From Myxococcales bacterium (GTDB lineage: Bacteria > Myxococcota_A > Polyangia > Haliangiales > Haliangiaceae), in assembly GCA_016720595.1 (NCBI GenBank), contig JADKKI010000005.1, positions 1 through 64,000 on the forward strand: DNA of 64,000 bases, in the 5' to 3' direction. The translations under genes were made by a program, and so were the position numbers. Of the stretch, positions 19,110 through 28,345 are shown piece by piece. Every line of letters starts with the position of its first letter. Within the stretch, counting starts at the first letter, position 1. The notes beneath the pieces were generated by a model, which had not been told where the DNA came from, did no database searches, and was given only the letters and a program-made list of their open reading frames with translations.

Positions 19110-21072
19110 CGATGATCTCCGTCGGTCGCCCGCAGATCGCGCGCGATGCGTGCATGCCGCCCATGGTCGCTGCTTCGACACAGCCGACGTTCATCCCTGT
19201 CTTCAGATAGTCCCCCGCGAGGTAGAGGTTGGTGAACCCGGCACCCTGCGTGCCGAGGCGATAGTCGACGCTGCCGGGCACGGCGAGCACGTACCGATCG
19301 CTCGGGTTGAGCGTGGCGAGCCAGTACTGGGTGTCGAACCGCGCGCGTCCCTGGAGCGGAGAGCCGGGCGCGACCAGCAGCTGGTAGTCGAGGCCGTTGG
19401 GATTCCCCGGCGGCGTCTGCGCCGGCCACAGGCCACCCGCCCAGCCATCGAGCCACGACAGGGCGTTCGCCTTGACGCGTGCATCCTGCCGCTCGGCCCA
19501 CCCGTGATCGGAGCGTGGGGGCATCGGGCTGTCGTCGGGGAGCGGACTGCACAGATACGCGATGTTCTTCGGGGTGGCGTCGTCGGGCCACGCCTCGCGG
19601 CCGACGAGGTGGGTCATGTCCGCCCAGGTGTCCATCGGCTCGGCATAGCCATCGAGCACCGGGCTCGGCAACGTCCAGCCGAGCCCGGCGAGATCGGTGG
19701 ACATCCACAGCTGTGCGGCCTGCGTCTGCGTGGTGGCCACATGCTCGACCATCGCGGCCAGCGGCGGGCTCGCGGCGATCAGCTCCTTGGCGATGTACGG
19801 GAACACGCCGACGGAGCACCCGAGGATCACGAGATCGAAGTCGGTGCCGAGCTCGAGGATCTTCGGTGGGAGCGGATCCTGCCACGTCGTCCACCAGTCC
19901 TCGAGGTCCTCGCCGGAGGCCTGGAGTTGCTTGCCGTCGGCGAGCAGCTCGAACTTCGGCGTGCTCGGCCAGCACGGCAGATCCTTCACGGGGACCAGCG
20001 GATCGTAGTCCCCGAGGGTGATCGCCTGCTGCCCGATCACGATCCGCGCGATCTGGGTCTTGTCCTCCGACAGCTGCAGATCATCGACGCGCTGAAAGAA
20101 CTCGAACTTCACGCCGCGTTGCTTCAGCACCAGGTAGAGCGGGGCGAAGATCGTGTCGCCCATGCCGGCCTGCATCTTCCACATCACCGCGCCCTTGTAG
20201 GTCCAGCACAGCCGCAGGATCCCGTTGATCGCGGTGCCGGCGCCGACCTGCCCGGGCATCGAGAAGCCGAGGTCGTACATGCCGCTGATGTACGCGCTGT
20301 TCACGGCCACCGGGTGCGCGCCGTACTTGGTCAGCCAGGCGCGGAAGTCGAGGCCGTCGAGCTTGAACCAGTCATACGGAGGGAGGATCACGCCGCTCTC
20401 GATCGTGCCCTTGATCGCCGCCACGCCGAGATCGACGGTGCAGAACAGCCGTCGCCAGTCGAGATCCGTGTCGAGGGTGTCGGCCCGGTCGTGGAGCCAG
20501 GCGTGCAGCTCGTGCAGCTCGCGATACACGGCGATCGCGTCGCGGGCCACCGCGCCGCTACGCGCCGCTTCGAGGTTGTCGTGGCGATCGGGGAGCTGGG
20601 CGGCGGTCACGAACAGCTGCTTCAGCCAGCCGAGGATCATCTCGATCAGCTCCCACGGTGTGGGCAGCACGCCGCCGTCACCTGGCAGGCCGCTGTTTGG
20701 CGGGAAGTCCATGGCCCACGGCACGTACTTGCTCCCGATCTGCTCCATCAGGACGACGTAGCTGTGCGGCTTGAACGCGTCCCAGGTGGTCGCCAGCGGC
20801 GTCCCAGGTGGGCGATTCAGCTCGTCGTACGCCGCGCGCAGCACCCGAAAGGCGTTCTCGTAGAACCCGAGCAGGATGTGGAGCCCGTGCTCCTCGATCC
20901 GCTGAAACCGCTCCGCGTTGCGCCCGGAGGCCCCTTTGCCGCCCAGCCGCCAGCCGAGCTGGTAGACGGTCAGGTCGTAGCTGTCCTGCCAGCCAGGGGC
21001 GTTCGTGATCTCGAACGCCGCTGTCAAGGCGCCCATCCCACCGCCCAGGATCGCGATCTGCTGCTTCGCCAT
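19096..21072 (-). CDS. FAD-dependent oxidoreductase (flavin amine-oxidase / phytoene-desaturase fold)
   Basis: A 658-residue flavoprotein. The Rossmann motif AILGGGMGALTAAFE sits at residues 7-21, and YQLGWRLGGKGASGRN is the following substrate-pocket segment. A C-terminal FAD motif reads LYLAGDYLKTGMNVGCVEAA. This is the layout of flavin-containing amine oxidases, phytoene desaturases and HpnE-like enzymes. The ATG at 21072 directly precedes AKQQIAILGGG; a longer frame upstream is a shadow. It heads the operon with the ADC-like protein and the kinase-ATPase, which suggests a regulated oxidation/decarboxylation pathway. The substrate is unknown. Confidence 0.88.
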   Translation of the reverse strand: MAKQQIAILGGGMGALTAAFEITNAPGWQDSYDLTVYQLGWRLGGKGASGRNAERFQRIEEHGLHILLGFYENAFRVLRAAYDELNRPPGTPLATTWDAFKPHSYVVLMEQIGSKYVPWAMDFPPNSGLPGDGGVLPTPWELIEMILGWLKQLFVTAAQLPDRHDNLEAARSGAVARDAIAVYRELHELHAWLHDRADTLDTDLDWRRLFCTVDLGVAAIKGTIESGVILPPYDWFKLDGLDFRAWLTKYGAHPVAVNSAYISGMYDLGFSMPGQVGAGTAINGILRLCWTYKGAVMWKMQAGMGDTIFAPLYLVLKQRGVKFEFFQRVDDLQLSEDKTQIARIVIGQQAITLGDYDPLVPVKDLPCWPSTPKFELLADGKQLQASGEDLEDWWTTWQDPLPPKILELGTDFDLVILGCSVGVFPYIAKELIAASPPLAAMVEHVATTQTQAAQLWMSTDLAGLGWTLPSPVLDGYAEPMDTWADMTHLVGREAWPDDATPKNIAYLCSPLPDDSPMPPRSDHGWAERQDARVKANALSWLDGWAGGLWPAQTPPGNPNGLDYQLLVAPGSPLQGRARFDTQYWLATLNPSDRYVLAVPGSVDYRLGTQGAGFTNLYLAGDYLKTGMNVGCVEAATMGGMHASRAICGRPTEIIGDAT

Positions 21073-21162
21073 GATGCTCGGCGCGCAGCATACCGTGGGG
21101 AGCCTGCCGCAGAGTGCTACCGGCGGCCTGGCGAACCGGTCTGCTGTGGTAGCGTGCGCGCC

Positions 21163-21738
21163 GTGAGCGGCTGGCACCAGGCGATGTTCTTGAAGTGCCG
21201 GGACACCGGAGTGATCCAGCGTGCGATCACCAAGGTGCTCGATGACGAGGGCTTCACCTCGCGCTCGCGCCGGCTCGATCTCGGCACCGTGACGGTGTCG
21301 AAGAAGGGCTTCGCGATGGTGGTGCCCGCGATCCCGAGCTTCTTCCTCGCCCGCGGCACGGCGAAGGCGGCGCGGCTGGCCCGGCTCGCGCGCACGCTGT
21401 GCGCCCCGATCTACGATGTCGAGGTCCGGGACTCCGTGGCCGTGACGCTGTTCGAGGCCGATGCCCTCGGCCGCCTCCGGATCTCCGGCTCCTCGATCTA
21501 CGACCTCGATCCCGAGACCGGCGACGCCGGCCCCGAGAAGGTCGCGAGCAAGCAGGTGGGATTCGGCCTGTTGCCCGTCCCCAAGGCCGTCCATGCGCGG
21601 CTCGCGGAGTACGAGGACGATGCCGGCGTCCAGCTCGCGGAGTACCTCGGCAGCCTCGCGGGGTTCCCGAGCTGGATCCGCTCGCAGGACGGGCTGACCT
21701 CCGAGGATCTCGTGTTCGTGCGCGCCAGCACGCGCTGA
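21163..21738 (+). CDS. Conserved hypothetical protein
   Basis: A 191-residue protein of mixed alpha/beta character with a tryptophan-rich start (VSGWHQAMFLKCRD) and a strand-like middle (VTLFEADALGRLRISGSSIYDLDPETGD). I recognise no domain. The GTG at 21163 is the first start that avoids overlap with the divergent oxidoreductase beginning 91 bases away. It converges on the HD phosphohydrolase with only a two-base gap, so it ends exactly where that gene ends on the other strand. Probably cytosolic: no signal peptide or membrane helix. Confidence 0.65.
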   Translation: MSGWHQAMFLKCRDTGVIQRAITKVLDDEGFTSRSRRLDLGTVTVSKKGFAMVVPAIPSFFLARGTAKAARLARLARTLCAPIYDVEVRDSVAVTLFEADALGRLRISGSSIYDLDPETGDAGPEKVASKQVGFGLLPVPKAVHARLAEYEDDAGVQLAEYLGSLAGFPSWIRSQDGLTSEDLVFVRASTR

Positions 21739-21740
21739 CG

Positions 21741-23066
21741 TCAGCGACGGCCGCGGCCGCGCGCGAGAGCTTGCTCGACGAGCGGGCGTAGCTCGTCGGC
21801 GAGCTCCGGCGCATAGACCAGGCGGATCGCCGCCATCGGTTGCCCGAGCGGCATGTCCTCGAGCAGCCGTGACAGCGTGACCGCGCCGTACTTGGGGTGA
21901 TCGATCACGTGCAGCTCCTCGTGATCTGCCGCGAGGTAGCCGACCTGGCGCGCGGTGTCGAGGTGGAGATAGCTCGTGGCGTGCGCGCCGAACCGCTTGG
22001 TCGCCACCTCGAGGGCTGCGGGCCACAGGAAGTCGGCGGCGGTCTTGTCGTCACCGAGATCGAACGTCTTGAACAGACGGCGATCGGTGAGGCGGGCGGC
22101 GAGATCGGCGAGCACCGGATCGTCCGCCGCGGCGCCATCGCGACCGGCCCAGCGATCCATCGCCGTCGACAGCGAGATGTCGTGGAGGCGCAGGTAGTCG
22201 TCGACATCCACCGTCTTGCCGCGGGCCATCGCCCCGGCGATCGGGAGACCGGGCGGCTCTCGATCCTGGCGCGCGAGCTGCGCGAATCGCTCGAGGGTCT
22301 TGATGAACATCCACTCCGCCGCGCGAACGGTCTTGTGGTGATAGACCTGCGCGTACATGTACGAGCGAGCGAACAGGTACTGCTCGACGGCGTACATCCC
22401 GCGCCGGTAGTCGATCACGAGATCGGACGGGTCGTCGTCGCCGGTGTGCACGTTCGCGATCTGGATCGCGTGGATGATCCAGTCGAGATCGTAGGTCGCG
22501 TAGCCGGCGCCCGAGTAGTGGCCATCGCGGAGCAGATAGTCGAGGCGATCGACATCGAGCTGCGAGCTGACCAGCTTGCGCGCGAACGCCGGCTTGTAGC
22601 CCTTGCCCCAGAACGCACTCAGGGTCTCGGGTAGCCCGGGCTCGAGCGCCTCGAGCGCCGCGCGCAGCTCCGGGTTCTCGGCCACGATGCGGCCGCCCCA
22701 GCGCTCGTGATCGAACCCGGGAAACACGTGCTCCCATGCGTGCGAGAACGGGCCGTGGCCGATGTCGTGGAGCAGCGCCGCGACCTTGACGTGGCGGGCG
22801 AGGGCGGGCGCCAGCTCGAGGCGGCGGGTCACGCGCTGTGCGATGTGGAAGGCACCAAGCGCATGGCCGAACCGCGAGTGCTCCGCACCCGGATAGACCA
22901 GCCACGCGAAGCCCATCTGCTTGATCCGGCGAAGCCGCTGCACGGCGCGGGTGTCGAGCAGGTCCGCGATCGGGCGGTCCTCGCCCTTGAACTCGATCAG
23001 GCCATGGACCGGATCGCGGAACACGCGGTCCTTGACGGTGGGCACGGCGGGCAGGGCGGCGGACAC
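21741..23066 (-). CDS. HD-domain phosphohydrolase (SAMHD1/dGTPase-like)
   Basis: A 441-residue metal-dependent phosphohydrolase. The N-terminal part [20 protein letters not shown] is typical of the family. The HD domain carries [13 protein letters not shown] (His68), [13 protein letters not shown] (His100-Asp101) and a later aspartate in [15 protein letters not shown]. These proteins (YpgQ- or SAMHD1-like) usually hydrolyse dNTPs or other phosphates, often with phage-defence or nucleotide-pool roles. The strong start [20 protein letters not shown] fits the fold. No clear operon partner. The substrate is not shown by the sequence. Confidence 0.93.
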   Translation of the reverse strand: MSAALPAVPTVKDRVFRDPVHGLIEFKGEDRPIADLLDTRAVQRLRRIKQMGFAWLVYPGAEHSRFGHALGAFHIAQRVTRRLELAPALARHVKVAALLHDIGHGPFSHAWEHVFPGFDHERWGGRIVAENPELRAALEALEPGLPETLSAFWGKGYKPAFARKLVSSQLDVDRLDYLLRDGHYSGAGYATYDLDWIIHAIQIANVHTGDDDPSDLVIDYRRGMYAVEQYLFARSYMYAQVYHHKTVRAAEWMFIKTLERFAQLARQDREPPGLPIAGAMARGKTVDVDDYLRLHDISLSTAMDRWAGRDGAAADDPVLADLAARLTDRRLFKTFDLGDDKTAADFLWPAALEVATKRFGAHATSYLHLDTARQVGYLAADHEELHVIDHPKYGAVTLSRLLEDMPLGQPMAAIRLVYAPELADELRPLVEQALARGRGRR

Positions 23067-23197
23067 GGCCGCGACTGTACCCCGGGGATTTCGAGATCCC
23101 GCGGCGTGACCTCTCAGAAATCCACGGCAGACCAGCGCGTAACCCGCATTGAATACGAGCCAATCACGCTGGCACCACGGCTGCAGAGGCCTGGGCC

Positions 23198-24184
23198 ATG
23201 ATCAGCCGCTCCCTCGCCGCCCTGCTCCTCGTCCTCCCCACCGCCGCTGCCTGCAATGATGGCGGCGTCACCACCAAGGACAGCGCCAGGCTGATCGCCG
23301 CGAGTGGCTCGCACGTCGTGGTCGCCGCTTCGAGCGAGACCGAGACCCCGGGCCTCGGCTGTGGTGGCGGTGGCGATCCGCGGCTGGGACCTTCGGTGCT
23401 GTTCGTCTCGGACGACAGCGGCGTGCACTTCGATCGCGTGATGCCCGAGGACGCGCGCCCGCTCACGCGGATCGGCGTCAAGGACGGCATCTTCTACGGC
23501 CTCGCGCAGGACGAGGGCTCGTTCGCGATCGTGACCTCGGCGGACGGCCGGAGCTGGACCCAGGTCGCCACCCACGAGGGCGAGTCTCACGATCTCTCGA
23601 TCACCTCGACCGGCATCGCGGTGGCCCACGCCACGGGCGTCATGACGTCGGCCGATGGCATCACCTGGCTCGACCACGCGATCGGCCAGGGCCTGTACTC
23701 GCCGAGCGTGGCGCAGGTCGGCGACCAGGTCGTGGTGTCGATGGCGCTCAGCGGCACGCTCCACATCGGCAGCCACGGTGAGTGGGTCTCGCGCACGGTG
23801 CCGTCGATGACGTCGATCTGGGAGCTGATCCCGGTCGATGGGGCGGTGCTCGCCACCGGTACCGCGAGCTACGACGGCGGCCCCACGGTGTTCACGATCG
23901 CGCGCATCGATCTCGCGAACGACACCACGCCGACCTACGTCGAGGGCTACACCACGCGCTCCGTGGTCACGCCTGCGGGCCTCCTCGACTACACCGGCTA
24001 CCTCGCCCCGATCAACGGCACGGTCGTCGGCGCCCTCGAGCAGTTCATCGAGCCGTTCCAGTCCGCGATGGTCGACGGCCAGCACGTGCAGCTGCTCCGC
24101 GATGGCAAGGTGGCCACCTCGCTCGATGGCGGCCACACGTTCGGCGCGCCCGTCGCGCTGCCGATCTCGTCCGTCGAAGAGTAG
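23198..24184 (+). CDS. Exported beta-propeller-like lipoprotein
   Basis: A 328-residue lipoprotein. The signal [19 protein letters not shown] gives a lipobox at Cys19. The body has repeated strand modules (for example [62 protein letters not shown]) that look like BNR/Asp-box blades of a sialidase- or YCF48-like beta-propeller. No catalytic residues for a sialidase can be placed. The fdhD gene starts 10 bases after its stop, but the two functions seem unrelated. A binding or scaffold role at the cell surface is a guess. Confidence 0.75.
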   Translation: MISRSLAALLLVLPTAAACNDGGVTTKDSARLIAASGSHVVVAASSETETPGLGCGGGGDPRLGPSVLFVSDDSGVHFDRVMPEDARPLTRIGVKDGIFYGLAQDEGSFAIVTSADGRSWTQVATHEGESHDLSITSTGIAVAHATGVMTSADGITWLDHAIGQGLYSPSVAQVGDQVVVSMALSGTLHIGSHGEWVSRTVPSMTSIWELIPVDGAVLATGTASYDGGPTVFTIARIDLANDTTPTYVEGYTTRSVVTPAGLLDYTGYLAPINGTVVGALEQFIEPFQSAMVDGQHVQLLRDGKVATSLDGGHTFGAPVALPISSVEE

Positions 24185-24193
24185 ACTGCGCGG

Positions 24194-24970
24194 GTGAAGC
24201 CCACCCGAGCGGTGTCCATCGAGCGCCTCGATCTCGAAGGGGGTCTCGAAGGCGGTTCGGTGCGGATCGCGGATCGAGATCGGGTCGTGATCGAGGCACC
24301 GCTCCAGCTGCGCGCGCGCGGCACGCCCGTGGCGACGATCATGCGGACCCCCGGTCATGATCTCGAGCTGGTCGCGGGCCTCTGTCACGCCGAGTCGGTG
24401 CCCCCTGCGATCTGCGTGCAGGTCGACGAGGACGCGGTCGATCTCGACGTCGACCCGCAGGCGTTCGCCGGCCGTGGCCTGCTGTCCTCGGCCGCGTGCG
24501 GGGTGTGCGGTCGCGTCGCGATCGCGGATCTCGAGCTTCGCGCCCAGGCCGTCGCGGCGGACACCAAGGTCGGGCATCCCGTGATCGCGCGGCTCCCCGA
24601 GACCCTGCGTGCGGCGCAGCAGGTGTTCGAGGCGACCGGCGGGCTCCACGCGGCGGGCCTGTTCACGCTCGCCGGGGAGCTGGTCTGCGTCCGCGAGGAT
24701 GTCGGTCGCCACAACGCGGTCGACAAGGTGGTGGGCTGGACGCGCTCCGAGCCGATCGATCCCTCGCGCCACCTCCTGTTCCTCTCGGGGCGCCTCGGCT
24801 ACGAGCTCGTCCAGAAGGCGATCATGCTCGGCGTGCCGGTGCTCGCGGCGGTGTCCGCGCCCAGCTCGCTCGCGATCGAGCTGGCCGAGCGGTTCAACGT
24901 CGCCCTGGTCGGCTTCGTCCGCGGACCCCGCGCGAACGTCTACGCGCACGGCTGGCGGATCACGGGTTAG
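24194..24970 (+). CDS. fdhD: FdhD, sulfurtransferase for formate dehydrogenase
   Basis: A 258-residue FdhD protein. FdhD passes sulfur from IscS to the bis-MGD cofactor of formate dehydrogenase and related molybdoenzymes. The active loop SSAACGVCGR holds the CxxC cysteines (102, 105). The C-terminal family block VREDVGRHNAVDKVVGW, LSGRLGYELVQKA and SAPSSLAIELAE is intact. It starts with GTG 10 bases after the propeller lipoprotein. No formate dehydrogenase or other molybdoenzyme gene is in the window, so the partner lies elsewhere. Confidence 0.97.
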   Translation: MKPTRAVSIERLDLEGGLEGGSVRIADRDRVVIEAPLQLRARGTPVATIMRTPGHDLELVAGLCHAESVPPAICVQVDEDAVDLDVDPQAFAGRGLLSSAACGVCGRVAIADLELRAQAVAADTKVGHPVIARLPETLRAAQQVFEATGGLHAAGLFTLAGELVCVREDVGRHNAVDKVVGWTRSEPIDPSRHLLFLSGRLGYELVQKAIMLGVPVLAAVSAPSSLAIELAERFNVALVGFVRGPRANVYAHGWRITG

Positions 24971-25121
24971 CGCGCTCCGGGGAGTTAGGAGATCGTCGCA
25001 CTCGTGACGGTGCTTGACGGCGAGCCCGGATCGGAATACCGACGGTGGTTGACGCGTTCGCCCCCGCCCGGGACGGCGCTTTCTTGCCACCGATCCCTCC
25101 CACCCATAGGGTCTTCCGACG

Positions 25122-27389
25122 ATGCTTCACCGCCTGTCTGCCGTCTCTCTCGCGCTCGCGCTGCTCGCGTGTGGCAAGAGCACCAAGGAACCCAGCACCA
25201 CGGCCGAGGCGAAGGTCGCCGAGGGTGGCACCGCGACCGCGCCCGCCGCAGGTGGCGGACAAGGCGGAGGTGGTGGTGGCGGCGGCGGCACGCAGGTCGC
25301 GAAGGTCGATCCGCCGGCGACGCCGCCCGCGAAGGCCGCGGCTCGGGGCCCCGAGCGCGCCGTGTACTCGCTGGTCGACAATCGCCTGTCGGCTCACCTC
25401 ACCCGCGGCGGTGGCCTGCTCGTGCCCGCCGGGTCGGCCGGGTTCGCCAAGTACATCCGGTTCGGAAATCTCATGAAGGGCGGCAAGAAGGGCTGGGAGC
25501 TCCGTCAGACCGAGGGGACCGTCAAGGTCGCGCGGATGACGGGCAAGAGCGCCAGCGTGTTCGTGCCGCTGTCGGCTGCCGAGGCAGGGCGGAACATGGT
25601 GCGGATGCGCGTGTTCTCGAAGGGCGACGGCGCGATCAGCCTCAAGGTCAACGAGAACAAGGACCTCAACGCCAAGCTGGTCACCGGCTGGTCCACCCTC
25701 GAGGTCGCGGTGCCCGCGGGCCAGCTCAAGGAGGGCGAGAACTCGATCTCGTTGTTCGCCAAGCCGTCCGAGGCCGCGGTGGCGTGGATCCAGATCGGCG
25801 GCAGCGTGGCGCCCGCCGAGGACGGCAGCGTCGCGTTCTACGATCCGGCGCAGAAGGCGCTCCAGCTGCCGAAGGACTCGACGCTCACGTACTACGTGGC
25901 GATCCCTGACAAGGCCAAGCTCACCGGTGATCTGAGCGACGGGAGCTGCCAGATCGGCGTGCTCGCGACCGCTGAAGATGGCTCCACCGCCGAGGGCAAG
26001 CTCGTCGGCACCGGGTCCGCGGTCGATCTGGGCGCGCTCGCGGGCAAGGCGGTCCGCCTCGACCTCGATGGCGTCGGCTGTGCGAAGTCCGCGCTCTCGA
26101 ACGCGGCGCTGGTGGTCCCCGGGGCCGTGCCGGTGGCCAAGCGCGGCGCGCCGCCGAAGTACGTGGTCTACGTGGTGATGGATTCGCTGCGCGCGGATCG
26201 CGTTCGCCCGTTCAACCCCAAGGCGCGCCCGGAGGCGCCGAACTTCGAGAAGCTCGCCGAGAGCTCCACGCTGTTCATGCAGAACTACGTGCAGGGCAAC
26301 GAGAGCCAGGTCTCGCACGCGGCGATGTGGACCTCGATGTATCTCGCCAAGCACAAGGCGATCGAGATGCGGGACATCCTCCCGGACAAGTTCGTCACCA
26401 TCGACGAGGTCGCGAAGAAGTCCGGCAAGTTCACCGCCGGCGCCTCGGCCAACGGCTACATCCGGCCCAAGCGTGGCTATGGCTCGTCGTGGGACAAGTA
26501 CGCGAACCACATCGAAGCGAGCCTCGGTCTCAAGGGCGCCGATGTGATGGAGAAGGGCCTCGGGTTCGTCACCCCGAAGAAGGACCAGCCGTGGTTCCTC
26601 TACCTCGGCCTGATCGACACCCACGTCACCTGGCGCGCCAAGCAGCCGTGGATGGACAAGTACGACGGCGGCTACAAGGGCCGGTTCACGAGCGAGTACG
26701 GCGACGACGGCCCGAACGGCTCGAACGGCAAGGACCTCACCGATCGCGAGAAGGAGCACGTCCGCGCGCTGTACGACTCGAACGTCAGCTACCAGGACGA
26801 GCTGCTCGGTCAGCTGGTCGCCAAGCTCGAGGCGTGGGGCATCTGGGATCAGACGATGCTGATCGTCACGGCCGATCACGGTGACGAGCAGTGGGAGGAC
26901 GGCCGTGTGGGGCACGGCGGGAGCTCGCGCGAGACGCTCGTGCACGTGCCGCTCTTGATCCACTACCCGGCGATGTTCCCCTCCGCCAAGATCACCGAAG
27001 GCACCGAGGGCATCGACATCGTCCCGACCCTCGCCGACGCGCTCGGCGTGGCGACGGATCCCGAGTGGCAGGGCCAGTCGCTGATCGGGCTCGCGAACGG
27101 CGGCGGCGGCTACCCGCTGATGTCGTTCTCCTCGCGCTACGAGCTCGGTCACGCGGCTCGCGTCGGTCACTGGAAGGCGCACCTGATGGCGACGGGCTCG
27201 CCGAAGATCTTCGATCTCGCGAAGGACAAGGGCGAGAAGAGCGATCTGTGGGGCAAGTCCGCGATCGGCACGCGCCTCGTGCTCGATCCCGCCTGGATCC
27301 TCCGCACCTGGAACTTCGAGTGGAAGAAGTCCCAGTGGGGCAACGCCGCCGACGTCTCGAGCCGGTTCGCCGCAGACCTCGGTGAGTAG
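25122..27389 (+). CDS. Alkaline-phosphatase-superfamily (sulfatase-fold) lipoprotein
   Basis: A 755-residue lipoprotein. The lipobox LALLAC is followed by a glycine-rich linker, an N-terminal strand-rich domain (about 80-340), and a sulfatase-fold C-terminal part from VVYVVMDSLRADR (about 347). The metal-site segment LIVTADHGDEQWEDGRVGHGG is present. The usual formylglycine motif C/S-x-P-x-R is absent: the position reads NESQVSHAAMWTSM. A lipoteichoic-acid-synthase-like transferase, or a phosphatase/phosphonate enzyme using Ser or Thr, is therefore more likely than a sulfatase. It overlaps the next gene by eight bases (GTG at 27382). Confidence 0.85.
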   Translation: MLHRLSAVSLALALLACGKSTKEPSTTAEAKVAEGGTATAPAAGGGQGGGGGGGGGTQVAKVDPPATPPAKAAARGPERAVYSLVDNRLSAHLTRGGGLLVPAGSAGFAKYIRFGNLMKGGKKGWELRQTEGTVKVARMTGKSASVFVPLSAAEAGRNMVRMRVFSKGDGAISLKVNENKDLNAKLVTGWSTLEVAVPAGQLKEGENSISLFAKPSEAAVAWIQIGGSVAPAEDGSVAFYDPAQKALQLPKDSTLTYYVAIPDKAKLTGDLSDGSCQIGVLATAEDGSTAEGKLVGTGSAVDLGALAGKAVRLDLDGVGCAKSALSNAALVVPGAVPVAKRGAPPKYVVYVVMDSLRADRVRPFNPKARPEAPNFEKLAESSTLFMQNYVQGNESQVSHAAMWTSMYLAKHKAIEMRDILPDKFVTIDEVAKKSGKFTAGASANGYIRPKRGYGSSWDKYANHIEASLGLKGADVMEKGLGFVTPKKDQPWFLYLGLIDTHVTWRAKQPWMDKYDGGYKGRFTSEYGDDGPNGSNGKDLTDREKEHVRALYDSNVSYQDELLGQLVAKLEAWGIWDQTMLIVTADHGDEQWEDGRVGHGGSSRETLVHVPLLIHYPAMFPSAKITEGTEGIDIVPTLADALGVATDPEWQGQSLIGLANGGGGYPLMSFSSRYELGHAARVGHWKAHLMATGSPKIFDLAKDKGEKSDLWGKSAIGTRLVLDPAWILRTWNFEWKKSQWGNAADVSSRFAADLGE

Positions 27390-27681
27390 GAACCTCCACC
27401 CCACCGAGGGTGCGCGCTTCCTGCTCGAGCGCGCGGCCCTCTCGGACGATGGCGTGCGCGCGACCTACAAGGTCTCGATCTACACGCCCGATGCGGTGTT
27501 CTCGTCCACGGCGGCGCTCGCCGAGGATGGCACCGCGACGCTCGCGGGGCCGACCTCGGCGCCCGGCGATCTCGACGATCGGCTGACCAACCTGGCGAAG
27601 CTGGTCGCGCGCGATGCGCCCCGGCGCCGTGACGAGGGGCTCGTGGTGTGGCCGGCGCGGATCATGCGCTGGCGAAAGTAG
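27382..27681 (+). CDS. Small conserved hypothetical protein
   Basis: A 99-residue protein of mixed alpha/beta character, with strand-rich stretches VRATYKVSIYTPDAVFSST and TLAGPTSAPGDLDDRLTNLAKLVARD. It starts at a GTG inside the last codons of the preceding lipoprotein (overlap of 8 bases), so it is probably translationally coupled. It converges on the minus-strand sensor-like gene with about 20 bases of overlap. No recognised domain. Cytosolic by sequence. Confidence 0.55.
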   Translation: MSRNLHPTEGARFLLERAALSDDGVRATYKVSIYTPDAVFSSTAALAEDGTATLAGPTSAPGDLDDRLTNLAKLVARDAPRRRDEGLVVWPARIMRWRK

Positions 27682-28345
27682 CCGGCAGCGCGACGACGAG
27701 CTCGCTGCCTCCGCCGCGCCGCTCGGCGATCGACAGCTCACCACCGGCCCGCGCCACCAGCACCTCGACGGTGCGCAGATCGAACGGCAACGCATCGTGG
27801 TACGGCGGCAGATCCGCGCCGCGCAGGATCTCGACCCACGGCACATCAGCGATCGCTCGCTGGCGCACGTGGAGCTCGATCCGTGGGGCGCTCGCGGCCT
27901 CGAGGGCGAGCCCGAGGATCAGGTGCCCGAGCTCATCGTGCGACAGCGCGGTCGTGGTGTCGGGAGCGAGCGCGAGGTGCAGATCGATCGGGATCGCGCG
28001 CCTCAGCTCGTCGACGATCTGCGTGATCGCCGCGCCCACGGGATCACCCGTGCGGACCCGGCCCGTGACGGCGTGGGACGGGCGGGCGACGGCCATCACC
28101 TGCTTCAGCGACGCCTCGGCGTCGATCGCGGCGCGGGTCAGATCGTCGATGAACTCGAGCCCGGTGGGGTCGCAGCGCTTCGCGAGCTCGGCCGTGGCGA
28201 GCTTCACGATCTGGACGAGGTTCAACAGATCGTGGGTCTTGCCCGCGATCAGCCGTGCCGCGGCACGCGTCTGCTCGTCGCGCGCGAGGTCCCACTCGAA
28301 CCTCCGCTGCCGCTCGATCAGGCCAATCAGCTCAGTCTTCGTCAT
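27662..28345 (-). CDS. Degenerate sensor-histidine-kinase-like protein
   Basis: A 227-residue protein with a helical dimerisation-like region and a short ATPase-like C-terminal fold, but no sensor or receiver domain. The phosphoacceptor-type sequence is KTHDLLNLVQIVKL, so a histidine in an HDxxN-like box is present. The N-box region (ELGHLILGLALEAA) lacks the usual Asn. The G1/DxGxG region is replaced by EILRGADLPPYH. That pattern suggests a pseudo-kinase or a scaffold that has lost ATP binding. Its start (ATG at 28345) overlaps the nuclease stop by 14 bases. No transmembrane helix. Confidence 0.6.
   Translation of the reverse strand: MTKTELIGLIERQRRFEWDLARDEQTRAAARLIAGKTHDLLNLVQIVKLATAELAKRCDPTGLEFIDDLTRAAIDAEASLKQVMAVARPSHAVTGRVRTGDPVGAAITQIVDELRRAIPIDLHLALAPDTTTALSHDELGHLILGLALEAASAPRIELHVRQRAIADVPWVEILRGADLPPYHDALPFDLRTVEVLVARAGGELSIAERRGGGSELVVALPATFASA

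Noticed and set aside
24194..24970. A formate dehydrogenase operon beside fdhD
   Set aside because: Neither a molybdopterin oxidoreductase nor a cofactor gene lies next to it; neighbours are lipoproteins.
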